From Elusimicrobiota bacterium (GTDB taxonomy: Bacteria > Elusimicrobiota > Elusimicrobia > F11), in NCBI GenBank assembly GCA_022709485.1, contig JAKLIS010000092.1:1-6101 (forward strand): a stretch of DNA of 6,101 nt, read 5' to 3'. This document shows, piece by piece, positions 1 to 5,575 of the stretch (position 1 is its first letter; every line of letters starts with the position of its first letter). Below the pieces are notes generated by a model that searched no databases, had not been told where the DNA came from, and saw only the letters and a program-made list of their open reading frames with translations. A program made the position numbers and the translations under genes.

Positions 1-201
1 GGAGGGGGAATTCAACCCGATATTGTCATTGACGTATCGAGAGAGGACGAAGCCAAACTTCAGGCTCAGGCCGAGCTTATTTACGCCAAAGGCCAGGAAG
101 CCCATTCCCCTATTCCTGAGACGGAAAAGGTCCAGGATGTCGCATTGGAGAGAGCCAAGGAGATTCTGAAAGTCCGGCCCATTATTTTGGGACAAAAATA
201 A
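1..201 (+). CDS. C-terminal end of S41 family carboxy-terminal processing protease (partial)
   Basis: The window opens inside a gene; the last 66 codons are present and end at TAA 199-201. The first visible residues, GGGIQPDIVID, match the G-x-G-I-x-P-D segment that closes the catalytic fold of S41 peptidases (CtpA/Prc family). This is followed by a charged helical tail ending in a stretch that reads LERAKEILK, typical of the C-terminal helix of these enzymes. Family members are exported serine/lysine proteases that trim or degrade envelope proteins, usually with a PDZ domain before the catalytic core. The PDZ domain and the Ser/Lys dyad lie outside the window, so catalytic competence cannot be judged. 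The next gene starts 2 nt after the stop, suggesting an operon. The family call rests on this short motif and tail only. Confidence 0.72.
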   Translation, partial: GGGIQPDIVIDVSREDEAKLQAQAELIYAKGQEAHSPIPETEKVQDVALERAKEILKVRPIILGQK

Positions 202-203
202 AT

Positions 204-584
204 TTGAGAAAAATATTCTTTAGCGGATTGTTTATCGTCATGGGAATTCTTTTCTGGATGGCCCTTTCTCGGACAGCGAGTTATTCATTCAAGAAATGGG
301 ACGCCTCTTTTGATTCCGTATTCCGGTTTAGTCTCAGGGAAATGGGGTTGTCTGACGCCGATATCCTCTCTCAATACAACCAAATAAAAAAAGACGCTCA
401 TGGCGAATTTATTTCACAAAATGTGACGCTTAAAATTCCCCAGGGCCAGTCTTTGGAAAAATTGAAAGACAATTTTGAGAAAGCCGGCGCCCAAGTCACT
501 GAAGATCTGACGGGACCCCGGAAGCGCCTCATCATCAAGCGGGGAAACCGCATTTTTCAAGAAATTCTCATCGCGAAGAATTGA
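204..584 (+). CDS. Small single-pass membrane-anchored protein of unknown function
   Basis: This 126-residue protein is not recognised with confidence. It begins with TTG at 204, 2 nt after the protease stop. That start is preferred over ATG 240 because it keeps R2-K3 in front of the hydrophobic segment (about residues 4-21), giving a normal N-in anchor. A GGGA at 189-192 lies 11 nt upstream, a poor ribosome site, so coupling to the protease gene is likely. After the anchor comes a soluble domain, presumably outside the inner membrane. Residues about 73-123 look like strand (VTLKIP), helix (SLEKLKDNFEKAGA), then several strands rich in R, K and I. This weakly recalls the small domain found in front of divergent polysaccharide deacetylase proteins, which often neighbour ctpA, but no deacetylase domain follows. 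There is no cysteine and no catalytic motif. A role linked to the protease or envelope is inference from position. Confidence 0.7.
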   Translation: MRKIFFSGLFIVMGILFWMALSRTASYSFKKWDASFDSVFRFSLREMGLSDADILSQYNQIKKDAHGEFISQNVTLKIPQGQSLEKLKDNFEKAGAQVTEDLTGPRKRLIIKRGNRIFQEILIAKN

Positions 585-607
585 CCCTCAGTTAAAGACC
601 ATTTCGT

Positions 608-1636
608 ATGAATATTCTAGCCATTGAAACCTCCTGTGATGAAACGGCGGCGGCTGTCGTCCAGAATGGGCGCAAAATCATTTCCAGCGTCGTCCATTCT
701 CAAATTGGAATCCATAGGAAATATGCCGGCGTTGTCCCCGAACTGGCCAGTCGATCGCATGTCCATTTTATGCAAGACGTCATTGCCAAAGCGTTTTCCG
801 ATAAAAAACACCCAATCGAAGCCGTTGCCGTCACCGTTGGACCGGGTCTGGCCGGTTCTCTTCTCATTGGACGAATGGCGGCCGAAACTTTGGGATGGTT
901 GAAGGGCCTTCCGGTCATTGGAGTCAATCACATTGAAGGCCATCTTCTATCAGGAATTGTTTCAAACCATAATTTTATACCTCCTTTTTTAGGATTGGTG
1001 GTTTCCGGCGGCCACACAGAACTCATTTATTCTCCTCGCTGGGGGGTTTTTGAACGCCTGGGCCGGACGCGTGACGATGCGGCCGGCGAAGCCTTTGATA
1101 AAGTGGCCAAAATGCTCGATTTGGGATATCCAGGCGGCCCAAACATCGACCGTTGGGCCCGGGAGGGAACGAAAAGGATGATTCCTTTTCCTATTCCGTG
1201 GCTTGACGGGTCATGGGATTTTTCATTCAGTGGCTTGAAAACCGCGGTTTTGTACAAACTACGCGAGAAAAAAAAGTGGTCTCTAAATGAAAGAAAACGA
1301 ATTTGCGCCGGGTTTCAGCATTCGGTGGTAACTGTTTTGGTGAAAAAAACAATTCAAGCGGCACGGGCTTTGAAATGCCGTTCTATTGTGGTTGGCGGGG
1401 GAGTGGCCGCCAACTCTTCCCTTCGGGAGGAGTTTAAACGCCGGGGAGTGAAGGAAGGGTTCCAAATTTATATGCCTCCTATCCCTTTATGCACGGACAA
1501 TGCCGCGATGATCGCGGCCGCCGCGCATATAAAGTGGACCTTTCATAAAAAGGGATTTGGCGGTCCCCTTCACATCCAACCTCATCTTTCAATCCCGCCC
1601 ATGACGAGATCTATTCATTCCTTTAACCTCCCCTAA
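608..1636 (+). CDS. tsaD: tRNA N6-threonylcarbamoyladenosine (t6A37) transferase TsaD
   Basis: TsaD transfers the threonylcarbamoyl group made by TsaC onto A37 of ANN-decoding tRNAs in the cytoplasm, working with TsaB and TsaE. The 342-residue protein is close to the usual length of about 335-345. The ASKHA-type fold is clear throughout. It starts with NILAIETSCDETAAA (residues 2-16), and metal ligands H108 and H112 sit in HIEGH. SGGHT follows at 133-137, then RTRDDAAGEAFDK at 153-165 and FSFSGLKTA at 205-213. The nucleotide loop GGGVAANSSLR is at 263-273, and CTDNAAM at 295-301 supplies the third metal ligand, D297. All key residues are intact. ATG 608 gives the conserved N-terminus directly, although no Shine-Dalgarno sequence is visible before it. 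It lies 23 nt after the small membrane protein gene. The last ten residues or so look like a short variable tail. tsaB, tsaC and tsaE are not in the window. Confidence 0.97.
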   Translation: MNILAIETSCDETAAAVVQNGRKIISSVVHSQIGIHRKYAGVVPELASRSHVHFMQDVIAKAFSDKKHPIEAVAVTVGPGLAGSLLIGRMAAETLGWLKGLPVIGVNHIEGHLLSGIVSNHNFIPPFLGLVVSGGHTELIYSPRWGVFERLGRTRDDAAGEAFDKVAKMLDLGYPGGPNIDRWAREGTKRMIPFPIPWLDGSWDFSFSGLKTAVLYKLREKKKWSLNERKRICAGFQHSVVTVLVKKTIQAARALKCRSIVVGGGVAANSSLREEFKRRGVKEGFQIYMPPIPLCTDNAAMIAAAAHIKWTFHKKGFGGPLHIQPHLSIPPMTRSIHSFNLP

Positions 1637-1722
1637 AACTTTCAATCCCGAATTTCTAAGAACGTCTGGAAAAATCAGAGTGTTTACCTTACCCTTGTTC
1701 CGGAGTTGGAAAACTATTCGAC

Positions 1723-3258
1723 ATGAGTATTAGAAAGAGACTAATCGTATTTCTCTTTTTTATTGCCACGATTGTGACAATGATGGGTGGATTATTGATT
1801 TTGGGAGCGCCCATATTCGTTAACGCCTTTAGAGATTCGCTGGCCGCGATGGAATCATTGAGCTACATTCGCGAACTCAAAAGCCATGTTTCTCGCCAGA
1901 AAACCTCCATTAACCGGTTTATATTGCTCGATGACAACCAAGAATTGCTCAGTTTTGAAGAAGCCACAGCTTTGACCAATCGAGTCATGCAAGACATCAG
2001 TAATGATAAAAATGCCAAAGCGTGGATCACGGATTTGAAGTCTTACGTCAGTGATGCCCATCGAATTTCATCCCAAATTATTACTCTCTGTAAGAGAGGC
2101 GACAAACAAAGAGCCATTGACGAAGCAACCTCTCAATTATTTCCTAAATTTTCAAAATTAACCGATTCAATTTTGGCCCTTGAGAATAAAAAATCAGCGG
2201 AGGCTCAGGCGAAATATAAAACGGCAAAAGCGCTGGGGGAAAAAACGGGTACCACTGTTTTTGGGGTATTCGCTTTTGCGCTTATCATGGGAATTTTTGT
2301 GGTCAGATCCCTGTATGCTTCTCTCATGAAGCCTTTGGAAAAACTGAGGAAAGGAACGGAGGAATTCGGACGGGGTCATTGGGATCATAAAATTGAAATT
2401 CCTTCCAATAATGAATTTGGGCTGTTGGCCAATTCTTTTAATCACATGGCGGAAAATGTGAAATCCCTGCAACAACAAGCCATCCATATGGACCGAATGA
2501 GTGCTGTTGGGCAATTGGCCGGGGGGGTGGCGCACGAATTAAACAATCCTCTCACGGGGGTGTTGGGACAAACCCAGATTCTTCTGGCAAAAACCAACCA
2601 GGCAGATCCGGTATTCCACCAGTTGAAGAAGATTGAGCAGGCCGCTCTTCGATGCAAAAAAATAGTTCGTGGCCTATTGGATTTTTCTCGTCCAAGCCAA
2701 ACAAAGTTTGAAGATGTTGACATGAGCAATTTGTTGGAGTCCACAATTGATTTATGCGAAGCGGATCTAAAAAGCGCAAAAATAACCCTCGTTAAGAAAT
2801 TCTCATCGGCGCTTCCAAAGGTTGAGGGAAACCCCTCTGAGCTGCAGCAAGTCATTCTTAATCTTTTGGGGAACGCCATTCACTCGATGTCTCGTGGCGG
2901 GGGAACTTTGACCTTAGAAACTTTTGCCGCCTATAAAAAGCTTGTCTTCGCCGACCGGCGCAAGGGCTCTCCCCCTCAAGAGGTCCAAGGAGATTGGGTG
3001 CAAATAATCGTGAAAGATACCGGCGTGGGTATTTCTAAAGAACACCTAAATCACATTTTTGAACCATTTTTCACGACAAAGGAAATCGGTAAAGGAACCG
3101 GGCTGGGACTCTCGGTGTCGGTGGGGATTGCTCGAAAACACGGCGGCGACATCAGCGTCGAAAGCCAGGGCCTCAATAAAGGAGCCATCTTTTTTCTTAT
3201 TTTGCCTGTAAAAGGAAACTCGGGATACCCGCCGGGAGGGCTTAAGCAAATTCCATGA
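1723..3258 (+). CDS. Membrane-bound HAMP sensor histidine kinase
   Basis: This 511-residue kinase has a membrane segment at about 7-35 and a helical, presumably periplasmic, sensor region at about 36-175 that resembles a four-helix-bundle ligand domain. A second membrane segment (about 177-197) leads to HAMP (about 198-250), with the P-LEKL and E-FG motifs visible. The HisKA domain carries phosphoacceptor H271 in GGVAHELNNPL. The ATPase domain shows N384 in the N box (NLLGNAIHS), G1 at DTGVG (432-436), an F box near FEPFFTTK (446-453), and a G2 loop with glycines 456, 458, 460 and 462. All catalytic motifs are intact, so it should autophosphorylate. About 20 extra residues rich in K, R and P (about 402-423) separate the N-box region from G1. 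Its stop overlaps the response regulator start by 4 nt, marking that protein as its likely partner. The signal sensed cannot be read from the sequence. No clear ribosome site precedes ATG 1723. Confidence 0.95.
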   Translation: MSIRKRLIVFLFFIATIVTMMGGLLILGAPIFVNAFRDSLAAMESLSYIRELKSHVSRQKTSINRFILLDDNQELLSFEEATALTNRVMQDISNDKNAKAWITDLKSYVSDAHRISSQIITLCKRGDKQRAIDEATSQLFPKFSKLTDSILALENKKSAEAQAKYKTAKALGEKTGTTVFGVFAFALIMGIFVVRSLYASLMKPLEKLRKGTEEFGRGHWDHKIEIPSNNEFGLLANSFNHMAENVKSLQQQAIHMDRMSAVGQLAGGVAHELNNPLTGVLGQTQILLAKTNQADPVFHQLKKIEQAALRCKKIVRGLLDFSRPSQTKFEDVDMSNLLESTIDLCEADLKSAKITLVKKFSSALPKVEGNPSELQQVILNLLGNAIHSMSRGGGTLTLETFAAYKKLVFADRRKGSPPQEVQGDWVQIIVKDTGVGISKEHLNHIFEPFFTTKEIGKGTGLGLSVSVGIARKHGGDISVESQGLNKGAIFFLILPVKGNSGYPPGGLKQIP

Positions 3259-3632
3259 CAATAAATGTTCTCCTTATAGAAGATGATCCCGATGTGACGG
3301 AAACTATTATTTCCGTCCTTCAGAATTTTATCGAAGATGTTGAGATTGAAAATATTATTGACGGGAAAGGATTTCGACAGGGTTTATGGAGAAATAAAGA
3401 ATGGGCATTAGTGGTATTGGACATTATGATGCCGGGAATCACGGGTTTTGAGGTGTGTGAACAAATCCGTCATTTTCCCGGGACAAAAAATGTTCCGATA
3501 CTCGCTTTAACCGGGTATGACACCGTCCAAAACGAAAACCGAATTATGGCTTCGGGCGCTTCTCGTTATCTGGCGAAGCCATTTGAAATTAATGATTTCT
3601 TAAGAGAAACCAAGGCGCTCCTCAAGGGTTGA
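3255..3632 (+). CDS. Single-domain response regulator (receiver domain only)
   Basis: This 125-residue CheY-like receiver has the acidic pair D10-D11 (after E9), phosphoacceptor D56 in VVLDIMMPG, the switch threonine T86 in LALTG, and K108 in the K-P-F motif. The set needed for Mg-dependent phosphorylation is complete. Nothing follows the receiver fold: there is no DNA-binding, enzymatic or RNA-binding output domain. It must therefore act by protein contact, as a phosphorelay intermediate or as a phosphate sink. The start codon overlaps the kinase stop (ATGA, 3255-3258), which argues for translational coupling and for the kinase as phosphodonor. A GGGAGGG at 3234-3240 lies 14 nt upstream, far for a ribosome site. 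The stop overlaps the next gene, a coiled-coil protein that is the nearest candidate target. The target assignment is inference. Confidence 0.94.
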   Translation: MTINVLLIEDDPDVTETIISVLQNFIEDVEIENIIDGKGFRQGLWRNKEWALVVLDIMMPGITGFEVCEQIRHFPGTKNVPILALTGYDTVQNENRIMASGASRYLAKPFEINDFLRETKALLKG

Positions 3633-4528
3633 TGATGTTTTTTAAGAATATCGATCAGCTATTTGATTCCCTTTCCGAAAAAATCGATTCAAAAACTCCT
3701 CTATCAAAAGGCGCTTACCCCGGCGATCCGTTAAGTCAGGATCATTTTCTTTTGAAAAAAAGTTGGAATTATTTTAAGGAGAGGATCCAATCTCTTGAGA
3801 GTCAATTCGAGATGCAGATGGAATCTAAACGTCAAGAAATTGACGCCCTTCAAAAAGAAATGCAGGTTTATAAAGAGAAAGCGGCTGATTTGGAAAGCAA
3901 AAATAACTTTCTGTCGGCATTTCAAGAGAGTTTCGTTAAAGCCCGGCACATTGACTTTGTCGATTTTCAAAAATCGCAAGAGCGCTTAAGAGAAGTCTGG
4001 GAGGAAGAGCGGGGAAAACTGGAGCAAAAAACCTTTTCTTTGGAAGCTGATTTGGAAAAACAAAAAAAATCATTCGTGGACGCCGAACACACATTTCGCG
4101 GCCGAGAGAAAACGCTTCAAAAAGCAATTGATGACTTAAAAAATCGGCTTTTCCTCAAAGCCCAAGATGAAAACGAGAAAATGCGGGACTTGACCCAAGG
4201 GATGATGGCCAAAGAGGAAGAAATCCGAAACAGAGACCTGAAAATTGACCTACTGAAAGAAGAACTCGGACGATCCCATGAAATCAATCATAAATTGAAG
4301 GAAGAAATTGTTTTATGGGAAAAGAGGGCGGATTCACTCATTCTCAAAGTGGAAGACTTGGTGAGAAGCCTTGAATTAGAAACTCAAAAAAATGATCGAT
4401 TGGCTTTTAAGGTCGACACATTGGAAAAGGAAAAACAGGAAATTCGCCAAAATTGGCAAAAAGAAGAGGCTGCTTGGCGGGAAATGTGGGATCGTTTCCA
4501 ATCTCTCCGTGAAATAAAAAAAACCTAA
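3632..4528 (+). CDS. Cytoplasmic coiled-coil protein of unknown function, coupled to a two-component pair
   Basis: The protein has 298 residues and no recognised family. After a short non-repetitive N-terminus (about 1-40, containing FFKNIDQLFDSLSEKI), nearly everything from about 45 to 295 is charged helix in heptad-like pattern, with a possible break around 92-112 (NNFLSAFQESFVKARHIDFV). It has no membrane segment, no signal peptide and no cysteine. The end is tryptophan-bearing (W275, W282, W286). ATG 3632 overlaps the response regulator stop by 1 nt (TGATG). ATG 3635 is equally possible and sits 6 nt after AAGGG (3624-3628), a better spacing. TTG 3629 would also be in frame but is less likely. 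Such proteins usually act as scaffolds, spacers or structural filaments. Being third in a kinase-regulator operon, it may be the partner or effector of the receiver protein; that is inference. Similarity searches will be confounded by generic coiled-coil hits. Confidence 0.85.
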   Translation: MMFFKNIDQLFDSLSEKIDSKTPLSKGAYPGDPLSQDHFLLKKSWNYFKERIQSLESQFEMQMESKRQEIDALQKEMQVYKEKAADLESKNNFLSAFQESFVKARHIDFVDFQKSQERLREVWEEERGKLEQKTFSLEADLEKQKKSFVDAEHTFRGREKTLQKAIDDLKNRLFLKAQDENEKMRDLTQGMMAKEEEIRNRDLKIDLLKEELGRSHEINHKLKEEIVLWEKRADSLILKVEDLVRSLELETQKNDRLAFKVDTLEKEKQEIRQNWQKEEAAWREMWDRFQSLREIKKT

Positions 4529-4549
4529 TTACCGTCGAGAAATTCTTTA

Positions 4550-4578
4550 TTGACACCCCTGGGAGCTTGTATTACAAT
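4550..4578 (+). promoter_or_regulatory. Near-consensus sigma-70-type promoter for trxA
   Basis: A perfect -35 box TTGACA (4550-4555) and a -10 box TACAAT (4573-4578, one mismatch to TATAAT) are separated by exactly 17 nt. Transcription should begin near 4585, giving a leader of only about 20 nt before the thioredoxin ATG at 4606. It lies entirely in the gap between the coiled-coil gene and trxA, which strengthens the call. It is the best promoter match I saw in the window and implies strong, probably constitutive expression of trxA and perhaps of the genes after it. Confidence 0.85.
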
Positions 4579-4605
4579 ACCGACGTTCTTTTTTTCGAGA
4601 ATAAT

Positions 4606-4926
4606 ATGAGCGGAATTGAAGTCAACGACAATAATTTTGAAACCGAAGTTATAAATTCGACCGTTCCCGTTTTGGTCGATTTTTGGGCTCCGTGGTGCGG
4701 CCCATGCCGGATGTTGAGCCCCATTGTCGCGGAACTGGCCACAGAGTTTGCTGGGAAAGCCAAGGTTGTTAAACTTAACACTGACGATAGCCCGGAAACA
4801 GCTTCGAGATATTCCATTTCCGCCATCCCCACCATCCTATTTTTCAAGGGCGGGGATGTGGTTGAGCAAATCGTCGGTGTCCGGCCGAAACCGGAAATTA
4901 AATCGATACTCGAAAAACTTTTCTGA
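4606..4926 (+). CDS. trxA: Thioredoxin (cytoplasmic, WCGPC)
   Basis: A standard 106-residue thioredoxin that reduces protein disulfides in the cytoplasm and is itself recycled by thioredoxin reductase, which is not in the window. The active site WCGPC is at residues 30-34 (C31 and C34) within the segment DFWAPWCGPC. The buried acid D25 and the cis-proline P75 in AIPT are present, and the glycine near the end (G91) is conserved. The open frame extends upstream to TTG 4567, but that codon lies between the promoter boxes and upstream of the predicted transcription start. ATG 4606 gives the normal thioredoxin length and N-terminus and has a weak GAGA (4597-4600) 5 nt upstream. There is no signal peptide, so it is cytoplasmic. 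It stands under its own strong promoter and is followed after 56 nt by a second thioredoxin-fold gene. Confidence 0.96.
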   Translation: MSGIEVNDNNFETEVINSTVPVLVDFWAPWCGPCRMLSPIVAELATEFAGKAKVVKLNTDDSPETASRYSISAIPTILFFKGGDVVEQIVGVRPKPEIKSILEKLF

Positions 4927-4982
4927 ACCCTTTCCGGGTTTGTCCCGCTAGAATTTTCATTTCTTTTTCTTCTTTGTCAATC

Positions 4983-5537
4983 ATGTCGAAAAAATCCATT
5001 ATTTTTGTCGCCCATGCCGCCTTTACCGCCGGGATTTTGCTTTTTGGGTGCGGTTCCCAGAGCGGCACTTATGAGAATGCCCGAACGGAAGGGAATAATC
5101 AGGCTGTCAAGATTAAAGCGCCCGATTTCTCTCTTGTCGATCTTAAAGGAAAATCCTTTTCTTTGGGCGATTATAAAGGAAAGGTGGTTCTTCTTGATTT
5201 CTGGGCGACTTGGTGTCCCCCCTGCGTCTGGTCATCACCCAAAGTGGATGAATTGGCCGCCGAATATAAGGGAAAAAAATTTCAAGTCATTAGCATTAGC
5301 CTGGACATGAGCCCCGATTCAGTCGCGCGGTTTTTCGATGGGAAAGAAGTTATTCCGCGCGTGGCTTTGGCGGGCGGGTCTCCCGTTTCGAATCAATATC
5401 GAATTTCCGGAATTCCCGCATTTTTTCTCATCGATCAAGACGGTTATTTGGTTAGAAAATGGGGAGGGTTTAGCGAGACGCTTCCCCTATTATGGCGAAA
5501 GGAGATAGACCGGCTTTTAAATTCCCGAAAACCTTAA
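4983..5537 (+). CDS. TlpA/ResA-like thioredoxin-fold lipoprotein
   Basis: This 184-residue protein starts with a lipoprotein signal (K3-K4, a hydrophobic core, then lipobox LFGC with C23 as the acylated cysteine), so it should be membrane-anchored and face the periplasm. A short linker leads to a redoxin domain that opens with APDFSLVDLKGK (residues 46-57). The active site WCPPC is at 77-81 (C78, C81) and the cis-proline is P145 in GIPAFFLID. Family members keep cysteines of exported proteins or apocytochromes c reduced, or support peroxide defence; which applies here is not clear. The start at ATG 4983 is preferred over the in-frame TTG 4974 because it gives a compact signal peptide. The leader is strikingly pyrimidine-rich (about 4954-4975) with no Shine-Dalgarno motif. 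It probably shares the trxA transcript. An electron donor such as DsbD/CcdA is not in the window. Confidence 0.93.
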   Translation: MSKKSIIFVAHAAFTAGILLFGCGSQSGTYENARTEGNNQAVKIKAPDFSLVDLKGKSFSLGDYKGKVVLLDFWATWCPPCVWSSPKVDELAAEYKGKKFQVISISLDMSPDSVARFFDGKEVIPRVALAGGSPVSNQYRISGIPAFFLIDQDGYLVRKWGGFSETLPLLWRKEIDRLLNSRKP

Positions 5538-5575
5538 GTAAAACATACCCATTTTCCTCCTGGAAACATTCACCT

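Noticed and set aside
617..943. Open frames on the minus strand inside tsaD, and similar ones inside the kinase, trxA and polA genes
   Set aside because: They lie wholly within well-supported plus-strand genes, have low-complexity or basic composition, match no family I recognise and have no ribosome site or promoter.
1637..1722. Promoter or terminator between tsaD and the kinase gene
   Set aside because: The 86-nt gap shows no -35/-10 pair with acceptable spacing and no stem followed by T residues. A promoter for the signalling operon may be there, but I cannot place it.
4516..4523. A8 run at the end of the coiled-coil gene (others at 1268-1275 and about 4062-4069) as programmed frameshift sites
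   Set aside because: They reflect lysine-rich coding in AT-leaning genes. No alternative frame product or downstream stimulatory structure is apparent, and the reading frames are intact.
4535..4601. Direct repeat TCGAGAA at 4535-4541 and 4595-4601 flanking the trxA promoter
   Set aside because: Seven bases repeated once in an AT-rich gap is weak evidence for an operator; there is no dyad symmetry and no neighbouring regulator that would bind it.
4926..4940. Possible terminator hairpin after trxA (AACCC, 5-nt loop, GGGTT)
   Set aside because: The stem is only 5 bp, overlaps the stop codon and is not followed by a T run (the next bases are TGTCCCG). It is too weak to call a terminator, so read-through into the lipoprotein gene is assumed.
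4949..4954. TAGAAT as a -10 box for the lipoprotein gene
   Set aside because: No -35-like sequence lies 16-18 nt upstream, so it is not supported as a separate promoter.
5553..5566. Small hairpin TTTCC / GGAAA before polA that would hide its only purine-rich site
   Set aside because: A 5-bp, AT-rich stem with a 4-nt loop is expected by chance and probably too weak to regulate translation.
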